Program-made: the position numbers and the translations under genes
From: Liolophura sinensis
Lineage: Eukaryota > Mollusca > Polyplacophora > Chitonida > Chitonidae
Direction: 5' to 3'
Length of the DNA stretch: 64,000 nt
Assembly (NCBI RefSeq): GCF_032854445.1
Contig: NC_088295.1
Span: 28,447,385 to 28,511,384 of the forward strand
Shown: positions 63,301 through 63,381 of the stretch, piece by piece
Numbering within the stretch: position 1 is the first letter of the stretch
How the letters are laid out: each line of letters starts with the position of its first letter
The notes under the pieces: model-generated
What the model was told of the DNA's origin: nothing
The model's database searches: none
The model's input: the letters and a program-made list of their open reading frames with translations, nothing else

Positions 63301-63381
63301 AAGCTGGAGAATCTTCTTACTGTAGTTAACCAAAGACACACAACAACTGTTCAGGCTGAGCTGTAACTTGTGGGCCACATA
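9205..63381 (-). CDS. VPS13: VPS13-family bridge-like lipid transfer protein (5' end outside window)
   Basis: Seventy coding exons (w1-w70, numbered in gene order, listed individually below) give 2945 residues plus stop. Exon notes give split-codon bases as 5'x/3'y. VPS13 proteins carry bulk phospholipid between membranes at organelle contacts. Residue numbers count from the first codon in the window. 1-1560: repeating beta-groove region, with blocks such as VIVPE-like '[10 protein letters not shown]' and 'TPTVLVPQ'. 1580-2250: VAB domain, six repeats each with its signature Asn (exons w36, w43, w45, w47, w50, w52), including SPYWIINKT. 2290-2600: VPS13_C, with [11 protein letters not shown]. 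2600-2800: ATG2_C-like, with [12 protein letters not shown] and GFFKGVGKG. 2800-2945: PH-like end. The chorein N-terminus is missing because the window ends, so full length should be roughly 3300-3500 residues (human VPS13A is about 3170, VPS13C about 3750). The C-terminus fits the VPS13A/C class better than B or D by eye, but exact orthology is unresolved. Introns not listed separately hold nothing I recognise. Confidence 0.95.
9723..9849 (-). CDS. VPS13: VPS13 exon w69, PH-like domain
   Basis: 5'1/3'0. Encodes [19 protein letters not shown] and [12 protein letters not shown], the beta strands of the C-terminal PH-like domain. The W..VEWQ core corresponds to the 'CEWQ' strand of human VPS13A. 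Confidence 0.92.
10152..10300 (-). CDS. VPS13: VPS13 exon w68, start of PH-like domain
   Basis: 5'0/3'2. Encodes [19 protein letters not shown], then [17 protein letters not shown] and ADIVLITD. This is the family's 'I-R-P-Y ... G' motif followed by the first strands of the PH-like fold. Confidence 0.93.
10881..10947 (-). CDS. VPS13: VPS13 exon w67
   Basis: 5'1/3'0. Encodes [20 protein letters not shown], the linker with the R-x-R-x-P-R-F motif that precedes the PH-like domain throughout the family, including fungal Vps13. Confidence 0.92.
11353..11476 (-). CDS. VPS13: VPS13 exon w66, ATG2_C-like
   Basis: 5'2/3'2. Encodes [19 protein letters not shown] and [11 protein letters not shown], the glycine-rich helices typical of the VPS13/ATG2 C-terminal region, which target the protein to organelles or lipid droplets in studied members. 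Confidence 0.95.
11859..11982 (-). CDS. VPS13: VPS13 exon w65, ATG2_C-like
   Basis: 5'0/3'1. Encodes [18 protein letters not shown] and [18 protein letters not shown]. It corresponds to the conserved 'QPRDFG...G..GV.GI..KP' block, with NPWR replacing the usual TKP. Confidence 0.93.
12559..12644 (-). CDS. VPS13: VPS13 exon w64, ATG2_C-like
   Basis: 5'2/3'0. Encodes [19 protein letters not shown] then [10 protein letters not shown], the family's 'GGAAG...ITGS.GK.LA..T.D..Y' block. Confidence 0.95.
13157..13232 (-). CDS. VPS13: VPS13 exon w63
   Basis: 5'0/3'1. Encodes [17 protein letters not shown] then HSLLGNTI, matching 'GA.QGPEEFAEGL..GV.SL.G' of VPS13A/C. Confidence 0.95.
13670..13865 (-). 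CDS. VPS13: VPS13 exon w62
   Basis: 5'1/3'0. Encodes [37 protein letters not shown] and [10 protein letters not shown]. The [12 protein letters not shown] and FYEPF words are among the best conserved in the VPS13 family and were the first anchor for this gene. Confidence 0.97.
14150..14254 (+). mobile_element. SINE 3' half with tail
   Basis: Plus-strand fragment: CTGCCCGATTTTGTCCCACC, ATAATGCTGGTCGCTGTC, GTGAAATATTCTTGAACG, AAAACACCAG and an AAATAAATAAATAAATG tail. Lies upstream of exon w62 in the adjoining intron, antisense to the gene. Confidence 0.8.
14341..14477 (-). CDS. VPS13: VPS13 exon w61
   Basis: 5'0/3'2. Encodes [17 protein letters not shown] and [18 protein letters not shown], the family's 'K.HLSLSL...LLKSIG.TLT' segment. 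Confidence 0.94.
14611..14667 (-). CDS. VPS13: VPS13 exon w60 (57 nt)
   Basis: 5'0/3'0. Encodes [19 protein letters not shown], equivalent to the 'FFEHFHISPVK' segment of human VPS13C. Bounded by a CTTTTGCAG acceptor and a GTAAGT donor. Confidence 0.9.
14830..14938 (+). mobile_element. Diverged SINE 3' half
   Basis: Plus-strand fragment: CTCGTTTCCTCCGCC, ACAAAAGTGAAAATTATTTG, AGCGCAGCGTTAAACACCAA and a TCAATCAACCAATCAATCA tail. Older or a separate subfamily of the 26224 element. Confidence 0.65.
15180..15245 (-). CDS. VPS13: VPS13 exon w59
   Basis: 5'0/3'0. Encodes [20 protein letters not shown] then VL, a helical linker between the two VPS13_C strands. Confidence 0.85.
15712..15814 (-). 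CDS. VPS13: VPS13 exon w58
   Basis: 5'1/3'0. Encodes [20 protein letters not shown], matching 'FKYFMVLIQEMALKIDQGFL' of human VPS13C, and ends in an acidic VEEEE run. Its acceptor (CATCCTCAG at 15815-16) is part of the first unit of a 57-bp array that fills the intron upstream, and the open frame continues into that array. Confidence 0.94.
15815..16775 (-). repeat. 57-bp minisatellite carrying repeated 3' splice sites, 17 units
   Basis: Direct repeats at a 57-bp period (unit marker gtgaggtgac at 15837, 15893 and onward to 16741). In gene sense each unit holds CTTGTTCATCCTCAG, nearly identical to the real acceptor of exon w58. The unit length is a multiple of three and lacks stops in the exon's frame, so about 13 units form one open frame (translating to [19 protein letters not shown], repeated) that joins w58. 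A 7-bp deletion in the unit at about 16577-16627 shifts the remaining units out of frame. Confidence 0.95.
17014..17165 (-). CDS. VPS13: VPS13 exon w57, VPS13_C
   Basis: 5'0/3'2. Encodes [20 protein letters not shown] and [19 protein letters not shown]. It is close to 'VDNQLPGAMFPVVFHPVAPP' of human VPS13C, a family hallmark. Confidence 0.96.
17848..17982 (-). CDS. VPS13: VPS13 exon w56
   Basis: 5'0/3'0. Encodes [20 protein letters not shown], then [20 protein letters not shown] and HRVQ. It leads directly into the VDNQL strand, as in human VPS13A/C. Confidence 0.92.
18516..18752 (-). CDS. VPS13: VPS13 exon w55
   Basis: 5'0/3'0. Encodes [37 protein letters not shown] and [18 protein letters not shown]. 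The 'L.GLSLSLIN....E..Y....S..VWEV....KWK' pattern is diagnostic of VPS13. Confidence 0.96.
19583..20716. repeat. 34-bp minisatellite, about 1.1 kb
   Basis: More than 25 direct copies of a 34-bp unit (key words aaatgttcaaacactc, ttacaaatgataagac), interspersed with shortened units that lack the cactcttacaaatg part. In gene sense each full unit contains TTTGTAAGAGTG, which resembles a 5' splice site. Confidence 0.95.
21596..21662. repeat. 38-bp direct duplication
   Basis: Two adjacent copies with key words caatgttttgcataata and actcaagcca, differing at a few positions. Confidence 0.7.
22140..22300 (-). CDS. VPS13: VPS13 exon w54
   Basis: 5'2/3'0. Encodes [39 protein letters not shown] and [10 protein letters not shown]. 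The 'IHWVSFLDGRQRVLLFT' block of human VPS13A/C is unmistakable. Confidence 0.96.
22423..22615 (-). mobile_element. Molluscan SINE body next to an expanded head
   Basis: Minus-strand SINE of the family at 26224-26494: tail with AAATAAATAAAT at the low coordinate, then 'gtgttttac', 'aagaatattt', and the central 'gaccttcccacatacagccgg' word. The tRNA-like head follows and is amplified (next entry). Confidence 0.8.
22616..22877 (-). repeat. 51-bp tandem array of a SINE tRNA-like head, 5 units
   Basis: Five direct copies of a 51-bp unit (gctcctgg, tcattgtgccgtgcttg, ctaaccgcctcagccatgga). Read on the minus strand each begins TCCATGGCTGAGGCGGTTAG, which contains an A-box-like TGGCTNAGNNGG of a tRNA-derived Pol III promoter. 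The B-box half is not repeated. Confidence 0.9.
23219..23935. repeat. About 170-bp degenerate tandem repeat, 4-5 units
   Basis: Recurring order of words at roughly 170-bp spacing (the first interval is shorter): 'tcatgacaaccgcgaaaa', 'gacaaatg.gagtcg.gacacatc', 'aaactct.cacagaacagttgg', 'tatctatttatatag'. Anchors at about 23225, 23347, 23519, 23694 and 23860. The last unit runs up to exon w53. Confidence 0.85.
23990..24093 (-). CDS. VPS13: VPS13 exon w53
   Basis: 5'1/3'1. Encodes [20 protein letters not shown] then [14 protein letters not shown], an acidic linker towards the IHWISYLDG block. Splice phases join cleanly on both sides. Confidence 0.8.
24617..24802. mobile_element. MITE with terminal inverted repeats, copy 1
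   Basis: The 5' end reads TTAAAGGGATACAGAATC, and the 3' end reverse-complements to TTAGAGGGATACAGAATC. The similarity continues inward (GATTGGCT and a GATAGG word on both arms). About 185 bp with no coding capacity. A second copy lies at 27025-27203. Confidence 0.8.
25006..25139 (-). CDS. VPS13: VPS13 exon w52, VAB repeat 6
   Basis: 5'0/3'2. Encodes [19 protein letters not shown] and [18 protein letters not shown]. Corresponds to 'S.HSTVITFSDYHEGSAPALIMNHTPWDI' of human VPS13. The Asn of RVENL is the expected repeat-signature Asn. Confidence 0.94.
25599..25724 (-). CDS. VPS13: VPS13 exon w51, VAB domain
   Basis: 5'0/3'0. Encodes [40 protein letters not shown]. The 'PFWP.......V' motif is shared by all VPS13 proteins. 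Confidence 0.96.
25943..26095 (-). CDS. VPS13: VPS13 exon w50, VAB repeat 5
   Basis: 5'0/3'0. Encodes [38 protein letters not shown]. The pattern 'L.KIVT.TP...V.N.S......E' matches the family, and VVNQ holds the signature Asn. Confidence 0.97.
26224..26494 (-). mobile_element. Full-length molluscan tRNA-derived SINE
   Basis: Read on the minus strand from 26494: a tRNA-like head with A box (TGGCTCAGTTGG) and B box (GAGTTCAAGTCC), then a central part (GGCTTCCTCTCCGGCCGTAC, GGTCTGCCAGCAACCTG, GGATGGTCGTGGGTTTG), then CATAATGCTGGCCGCCGTC, GTGAAATATTCTTGAGTAC, and a tail of ATAAATAAATAAA. I associate this central and 3' sequence with widespread bivalve/gastropod SINEs. Confidence 0.9.
26813..26923 (-). 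CDS. VPS13: VPS13 exon w49, VAB domain
   Basis: 5'0/3'0. Encodes [20 protein letters not shown] then [17 protein letters not shown]. Nearly identical to '[20 protein letters not shown]' of human VPS13, the sequence after which the SHR-BD region was described. Confidence 0.97.
27025..27203. mobile_element. MITE with terminal inverted repeats, copy 2
   Basis: Same ends as the copy at 24617 (TTAAAGAGTTACAGAATC at the 5' end; GATTCTGTATCC-type 3' end, decayed) and the same interior words (GATAGGCAAGT, GAATTTTAG.TATGGCAA). More diverged than copy 1. Confidence 0.7.
27226..27472 (-). mobile_element. Molluscan SINE with internal insertion
   Basis: Minus-strand copy of the 26224 family. It keeps the tail, the GTGTTTTA and CATATTTCACTTATACGA words and the central AGGTTGCTGGCAGACCTT. 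About 40 bp of extra sequence splits the central part near 27370-27405. The head is degraded. Confidence 0.75.
27558..27641 (-). CDS. VPS13: VPS13 exon w48, VAB domain
   Basis: 5'0/3'0. Encodes [19 protein letters not shown] then RYKKHRRKK. The 'P.LFR.KK......K..LRV.DS.WS' run into the next exon matches VPS13A/C. Confidence 0.93.
27942..28160 (-). CDS. VPS13: VPS13 exon w47, VAB repeat 4
   Basis: 5'0/3'0. Encodes [39 protein letters not shown] and [25 protein letters not shown] is the classic VPS13 motif and carries the repeat-signature Asn. Confidence 0.97.
28512..28601 (-). CDS. VPS13: VPS13 exon w46
   Basis: 5'0/3'0. Encodes [20 protein letters not shown] then [10 protein letters not shown]. 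Corresponds to the 'LEGT......L..G....L' segment after VAB repeat 3. Confidence 0.88.
28822..28962 (-). mobile_element. Molluscan SINE 3' half, diverged
   Basis: Minus-strand fragment of the 26224 family: TTATTTATTTG tail complement, TCAAGAATATTT, CCATTATGGTGG, CACGACCATCTGCAGGTTGC. Truncated before the tRNA-like head. Confidence 0.7.
29011..29145 (-). CDS. VPS13: VPS13 exon w45, VAB repeat 3
   Basis: 5'0/3'0. Encodes [20 protein letters not shown] and [20 protein letters not shown]. Matches 'IIHLYPSLTLRNLLPYSLRYLLEG' of human VPS13C. The Asn of HNYLPY is the signature residue. Confidence 0.96.
29258..29572 (+). mobile_element. Second molluscan SINE family, intact insertion with 13-bp target-site duplication
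   Basis: A tRNA-like head (B-box-like GGTCAATCCTGG / GGGTCGAGTC) is followed by CCTCGCTTGGCGGTCAGTA, GGATAGTGCAACGACTG, and a 3' part ATTGCTAAGTACGACGTTAAA with a CACTCACT tail. It is flanked by perfect direct repeats TCCTGTGAGAACA at 29245-29257 and 29573-29585. It lies antisense in the w44-w45 intron. Confidence 0.9.
29606..29720 (-). CDS. VPS13: VPS13 exon w44, VAB domain
   Basis: 5'1/3'0. Encodes [20 protein letters not shown] then [18 protein letters not shown]. The 'W...L.......C' and 'F.I' spacing fits the VAB strand order. Confidence 0.92.
30562..30755 (-). CDS. VPS13: VPS13 exon w43, VAB repeat 2
   Basis: 5'0/3'2. Encodes [40 protein letters not shown] and LYLAPTDLG. Corresponds to 'I.N.......I......G......V.P..E.F.VPL....C.L...P' of human VPS13. 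VENN holds the signature Asn. Confidence 0.95.
31243..31323 (-). CDS. VPS13: VPS13 exon w42
   Basis: 5'0/3'0. Encodes [20 protein letters not shown] then SLYSPLQ, matching 'KVITLRSPLQIKN' of human VPS13 at the exon junction. Confidence 0.95.
32400..32423 (-). CDS. VPS13: VPS13 exon w41, candidate 24-nt microexon
   Basis: 5'0/3'0. Encodes SGDIMELE between a pyrimidine-rich acceptor (TTTACTAG) and a GTACAT donor. Including or skipping it preserves the frame, because w40 ends and w42 begins at a codon boundary, so it could be alternatively spliced. Confidence 0.55.
32851..33296. repeat. About 55-bp minisatellite with alternating units, 8 copies
   Basis: Units share TTGACTTTCTCTTA..TATTT and TTTGTCAGTGCA. 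Two variants alternate (GCAGCTGTTATGGCAG and CTCTTTTGGCAATTG), giving a higher-order period of about 110 bp. Lies between exons w40 and w41. Confidence 0.92.
33501..33578 (-). CDS. VPS13: VPS13 exon w40
   Basis: 5'0/3'0. Encodes [20 protein letters not shown] then PLTPSK, aligned with 'IVPHGY.EVANIPVARPGRRLY' of human VPS13. Confidence 0.92.
33886..34027 (-). CDS. VPS13: VPS13 exon w39
   Basis: 5'1/3'0. Encodes [39 protein letters not shown] then DKDRLRVE. Contains a poly-Asp insertion. The first 66 nt and the CTGCAG acceptor are repeated three more times in the intron upstream. Confidence 0.9.
34028..34430 (-). repeat. 129-bp tandem array carrying copies of the exon w39 5' end and acceptor
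   Basis: Three copies at an exact 129-bp period. The exon-like parts are 34091-34156, 34220-34285 and 34349-34414, each preceded in gene sense by the same CTGCAG acceptor. They resemble 33962-34027 of the real exon ([14 protein letters not shown] versus [14 protein letters not shown]) but lack its 3' half and donor. The copies are nearly identical to each other and more different from the exon. Confidence 0.93.
34431..35090. repeat. 25-bp degenerate minisatellite
   Basis: About 25 loosely conserved units of the form 'cataaacaccacatcatacattcaa', continuing from the 129-bp array. The shared 'tcaacataaacaccat' word is also part of the 129-bp unit, so this array may have grown from it or seeded it. 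Confidence 0.9.
35322..35440 (-). CDS. VPS13: VPS13 exon w38
   Basis: 5'0/3'2. Encodes [20 protein letters not shown] then [19 protein letters not shown], a strongly acidic insertion inside the first part of the VAB domain. Confidence 0.88.
35729..35770 (-). CDS. VPS13: VPS13 exon w37 (42 nt)
   Basis: 5'0/3'0. Encodes [14 protein letters not shown], which aligns with 'ALGVPIKVKPNCNL' of human VPS13 immediately after the w36 sequence. Confidence 0.88.
35771..38675 (-). other. Large VPS13 intron (2.9 kb)
   Basis: AT-rich, with no repeat array and no exon whose splicing is needed, since w36 and w37 join in frame and align contiguously with human VPS13. A plus-strand stretch near 36015-36120 looks somewhat exon-like but is unsupported. 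Confidence 0.6.
38676..38747 (-). CDS. VPS13: VPS13 exon w36, VAB repeat 1
   Basis: 5'0/3'0. Encodes [20 protein letters not shown] then IHNK. Corresponds to 'APFTVKNALGVPI' of human VPS13. The Asn of HNKLG is the first VAB signature residue. Confidence 0.9.
39379..39527 (-). CDS. VPS13: VPS13 exon w35
   Basis: 5'2/3'0. Encodes [40 protein letters not shown] then TVIRDVSE. The second part matches 'MNITISKSCLNVFNNL' that closes the groove region in human VPS13. Confidence 0.92.
39528..40727 (-). other. VPS13 intron between w34 and w35
   Basis: No gene or transposon recognised. A short imperfect repeat of 'aacagatg.cagatcaaa' occurs at about 40315-40390 next to a poly-A run. Confidence 0.6.
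40728..40940 (-). CDS. VPS13: VPS13 exon w34, acidic linker
   Basis: 5'2/3'1. Encodes [39 protein letters not shown] and [13 protein letters not shown]. Low-complexity Ser/Asp-rich and predicted disordered; no human counterpart seen. Many SD/SE sites suit casein kinase 2. Confidence 0.88.
41620..41833 (-). CDS. VPS13: VPS13 exon w33
   Basis: 5'0/3'1. Encodes [39 protein letters not shown] and [21 protein letters not shown] serine/acidic stretch follows the last groove strands. The acceptor (GAATAG) has a weaker pyrimidine tract than its neighbours. Confidence 0.87.
42178..42240 (+). mobile_element. SINE 3'-end fragment
   Basis: Short plus-strand remnant: ATATTGCTG.TGTTGTATAAG followed by TGAAATATTCTTGATC, the conserved 3' segment of the 26224 family. 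Confidence 0.6.
42408..42536 (-). CDS. VPS13: VPS13 exon w32
   Basis: 5'0/3'0. Encodes [40 protein letters not shown] then LIK. The 'YFN...AVWEPLIE.V.....W.L' motif is one of the strongest VPS13 signatures. Confidence 0.97.
43098..43276 (-). CDS. VPS13: VPS13 exon w31
   Basis: 5'2/3'0. Encodes [20 protein letters not shown] and [20 protein letters not shown]. Matches 'VTLECGLGHRTVPLLLAESKFSGNIKNWTS' of human VPS13C. Confidence 0.95.
43482..43578 (-). CDS. VPS13: VPS13 exon w30
   Basis: 5'0/3'1. Encodes [20 protein letters not shown] then [12 protein letters not shown]. Corresponds to 'ENLWGIKSINDYNTWFLGV' of human VPS13C. Confidence 0.92.
43579..45317 (-). other. VPS13 intron between w29 and w30 (1.7 kb)
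   Basis: AT-rich with poly-A runs (43860, 43970, 44235). No repeat array, transposon or additional exon recognised. Confidence 0.6.
45318..45479 (-). CDS. VPS13: VPS13 exon w29
   Basis: 5'0/3'0. Encodes [39 protein letters not shown] and [13 protein letters not shown]. Matches the 'VLQPCSLFMEK...........K.F.IKISPIILNTVLTI' segment of human VPS13C. Confidence 0.95.
46031..46147 (-). CDS. VPS13: VPS13 exon w28
   Basis: 5'0/3'0. Encodes [20 protein letters not shown] then [19 protein letters not shown]. Aligns with the 'L.......MM.A.VR.L.V..CPF' segment of human VPS13C. Confidence 0.93.
46898..47172 (-). CDS. VPS13: VPS13 exon w27 (largest, 275 nt)
   Basis: 5'2/3'0. Encodes [38 protein letters not shown] and [20 protein letters not shown]. 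The 'K..I..PE.VL.A......A' motif is found in every VPS13 groove repeat. Confidence 0.95.
47599..47702 (-). CDS. VPS13: VPS13 exon w26
   Basis: 5'1/3'1. Encodes [20 protein letters not shown] then [14 protein letters not shown], matching 'DISYKQDKNGSQID' of human VPS13C. Confidence 0.92.
48043..48212 (-). CDS. VPS13: VPS13 exon w25
   Basis: 5'0/3'2. Encodes [40 protein letters not shown] then SEIVVKK. Corresponds to 'L....A........G.M.V...LK.CTLDD.R' of human VPS13C. Confidence 0.93.
48419..48889. repeat. 36-bp minisatellite with repeated TGACGTAA, about 13 units
   Basis: Units of about 36 bp built from GATGACGTAATCAGT, TGTGGCTAACAGT and CGACGACA. Eleven units keep TGACGTA(A/C), a CRE/ATF-like octamer; two are mutated (GACGACATAA, GATAACATAA). 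Confidence 0.93.
49068..49252 (-). CDS. VPS13: VPS13 exon w24
   Basis: 5'2/3'0. Encodes [40 protein letters not shown] and [14 protein letters not shown]. Matches 'F.F.SLSIILYNND' of human VPS13C, with a Ser/Pro/Val-rich linker before it. Confidence 0.92.
49330..49482 (-). mobile_element. Fragment of the second SINE family
   Basis: Minus-strand fragment related to the element at 29258: GATAGATCCAGG.TTAATCCTGG, GTCACACGTAAGAC, TCACTTGGCGTTCAGA and GGGATAGTGCGACGA. No tail or target duplication found. Confidence 0.65.
49589..49673 (-). CDS. VPS13: VPS13 exon w23
   Basis: 5'0/3'1. Encodes [20 protein letters not shown] then EGAPQSSP. Matches 'ALSQDDLTVLMKILLENLGE' of human VPS13C. Confidence 0.95.
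49896..50043 (-). CDS. VPS13: VPS13 exon w22
   Basis: 5'1/3'0. Encodes [40 protein letters not shown] then IAAHLEMIK. Follows the family's 'LL.P......V.RNL.......P...I.G.L' layout. Confidence 0.93.
50360..50580 (-). CDS. VPS13: VPS13 exon w21
   Basis: 5'0/3'2. Encodes [40 protein letters not shown] then [13 protein letters not shown]. The 'I.LKAPVIVIPQSS...N....DLG.I.V.N.F' repeat of VPS13 is plain here. Confidence 0.97.
50581..52356 (-). other. VPS13 intron between w20 and w21 (1.8 kb)
   Basis: No exon is needed, since w20 and w21 align contiguously with human VPS13. Contains GT/TT-rich stretches, a G-run near 51715-51735 and a four-unit 24-bp repeat at 52086-52168. 51160-51260 has transposon-like words ('tggtgttttacacca', 'gtggagaaaaccg') that I cannot assign. 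Confidence 0.6.
52086..52168. repeat. 24-bp tandem repeat, about 3.5 units
   Basis: Direct copies of 'aacaaatacataa.cagtaata' with single-base variants. It explains the Asn/Lys/Tyr-rich frame on the plus strand and the Leu/Met/Tyr-rich frame on the minus strand. Confidence 0.9.
52357..52434 (-). CDS. VPS13: VPS13 exon w20
   Basis: 5'0/3'0. Encodes [20 protein letters not shown] then ETVQKQ, a helix in the place of 'LNNFQTAKESLSAATAQAAERA' of human VPS13. Confidence 0.9.
52612..52716 (+). mobile_element. SINE 3'-end fragment with tail
   Basis: Plus-strand remnant ending GTTCTTGAGTACAAGCG, AAAACACCAATCAAATAAAT, AATAAATAC, the 26224-family 3' end. The central part is missing. Confidence 0.7.
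52807..52854. repeat. Short direct duplication
   Basis: Two adjacent copies of 'ttagaactagagtacttgac' with 3-4 bp between them. Confidence 0.8.
53166..53300 (-). CDS. VPS13: VPS13 exon w19
   Basis: 5'0/3'0. Encodes [40 protein letters not shown] then LWDFT. Corresponds to 'MSKVDGVLSLNVGCIQIVYLHKFLMSLLNF' of human VPS13A. Confidence 0.95.
53735..53773 (-). CDS. VPS13: VPS13 exon w18 (39 nt)
   Basis: 5'0/3'0. Encodes [13 protein letters not shown], aligned with 'VSIMGNEVFRFNL' of human VPS13A. A small exon that is easy to miss by open-frame searches. Confidence 0.88.
54148..54251 (-). CDS. VPS13: VPS13 exon w17
   Basis: 5'2/3'0. Encodes [20 protein letters not shown] then [14 protein letters not shown]. 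Corresponds to 'I.GLDSSLSLQSRKQSLFARLENIIVTDVDSKTVHKK' of human VPS13A. Confidence 0.94.
54639..54752 (-). CDS. VPS13: VPS13 exon w16
   Basis: 5'2/3'1. Encodes [37 protein letters not shown]. Matches 'DFRLFAKLNAFCVIVCNEKNNIAEIKI' of human VPS13A. Confidence 0.94.
55073..55185 (-). CDS. VPS13: VPS13 exon w15, linker
   Basis: 5'1/3'1. Encodes [20 protein letters not shown] then [18 protein letters not shown] Ser/Thr- and charge-rich linker sits where human VPS13A has its 'VQISTEKQQKNSTLPKA' loop. Confidence 0.88.
55725..55867 (-). CDS. VPS13: VPS13 exon w14
   Basis: 5'0/3'2. Encodes [40 protein letters not shown] and FVQDMLN. Matches 'GP.FQT..G.TEQTVKVAFSSLNLLLQTQALVASINYL' of human VPS13A. 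Confidence 0.96.
56164..56237 (-). CDS. VPS13: VPS13 exon w13
   Basis: 5'2/3'0. Encodes [20 protein letters not shown] then TYRK. Aligns with 'L.L.S.SDKPG.DLL.V.Y.KAD' of human VPS13A. Confidence 0.93.
56510..56580 (-). mobile_element. SINE 3'-end fragment
   Basis: Minus-strand remnant: tail complement TATTTATTTGATTG, CCGTACTCAAGGATTTTTCA, CTTGTATGATTG. The sequence beyond 56580 does not match the family. Confidence 0.6.
56971..57197 (-). CDS. VPS13: VPS13 exon w12
   Basis: 5'1/3'1. Encodes [40 protein letters not shown] and [20 protein letters not shown]. Matches 'FEIKEVILEFTKQQ......LVFNVTQLGTEATMRTFDLTVVSYLKKISL' of human VPS13A. Confidence 0.95.
57514..57574 (-). CDS. VPS13: VPS13 exon w11, contains candidate phospho-FFAT
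   Basis: 5'2/3'2. Encodes [26 protein letters not shown] (57546-57566) fits the phospho-FFAT core, aromatic-aromatic-S-A-x-D/E, at the position where human VPS13A has the FFAT EYFDAED. An acidic tail follows. Confidence 0.9.
57801..57954 (-). CDS. VPS13: VPS13 exon w10, arginine-rich linker
   Basis: 5'0/3'1. Encodes [40 protein letters not shown] then [11 protein letters not shown]. Eight of ten Arg lie within two clusters; the position corresponds to the flexible loop before the FFAT in VPS13A. Confidence 0.88.
57955..59074 (-). other. VPS13 intron between w9 and w10
   Basis: AT-rich, about 1.1 kb, with no repeat array, transposon or coding signal recognised. Confidence 0.6.
59075..59246 (-). 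CDS. VPS13: VPS13 exon w9
   Basis: 5'1/3'0. Encodes [40 protein letters not shown] then [13 protein letters not shown]. Matches 'FKVSGGLPLMHVRISDQKMKDVLYLMNSIPLP' of human VPS13A. Confidence 0.96.
59832..59949 (-). CDS. VPS13: VPS13 exon w8
   Basis: 5'2/3'2. Encodes [38 protein letters not shown]. Matches 'ENWKKCRFQHPSTMHILQPMDIHVELAKAM' of human VPS13A. Confidence 0.96.
60432..60519 (-). CDS. VPS13: VPS13 exon w7
   Basis: 5'0/3'1. Encodes [20 protein letters not shown] then DVKVLLADS. Matches 'EEIMDKAYDKFDVEIKNVQLLFARA' of human VPS13A. Confidence 0.96.
60845..60923 (-). CDS. VPS13: VPS13 exon w6
   Basis: 5'1/3'0. Encodes [20 protein letters not shown] then KDVSLE. Matches 'SDLLILDFGTFQLNSKDQG' of human VPS13A. 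Confidence 0.95.
61092..61159 (-). CDS. VPS13: VPS13 exon w5
   Basis: 5'0/3'2. Encodes [20 protein letters not shown] then LH. Matches 'DLRINLKPSYLVVPQTG' of human VPS13A, the strand that begins a groove repeat. Confidence 0.95.
61577..61714 (-). CDS. VPS13: VPS13 exon w4
   Basis: 5'0/3'0. Encodes [40 protein letters not shown] then AIEQHK. Matches 'VNAVVEFFQSNKGLDLEQITSATLMKLEEIKERTATGLTHIIETRK' in pattern. Confidence 0.96.
62074..62186 (-). CDS. VPS13: VPS13 exon w3
   Basis: 5'2/3'0. Encodes [20 protein letters not shown] then [17 protein letters not shown]. Matches 'LLKIDFETNPEDSPADQTLIVQSQPVEVIYDA' of human VPS13A. Confidence 0.97.
62733..62824 (-). CDS. VPS13: VPS13 exon w2
   Basis: 5'1/3'1. 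Encodes [20 protein letters not shown] then [10 protein letters not shown]. Matches 'FEHWYITGLRQQDIVPSLVASIGDT' of human VPS13A. Confidence 0.94.
63245..63381 (-). CDS. VPS13: VPS13 exon w1, 5'-most exon in the window
   Basis: 5'0/3'2. Encodes [40 protein letters not shown] then AASGF. Corresponds to 'L..LT..F..G....RPGAQA..V.A' at about residue 450-500 of human VPS13A. The exons encoding the chorein domain lie beyond 64000. Confidence 0.93.
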
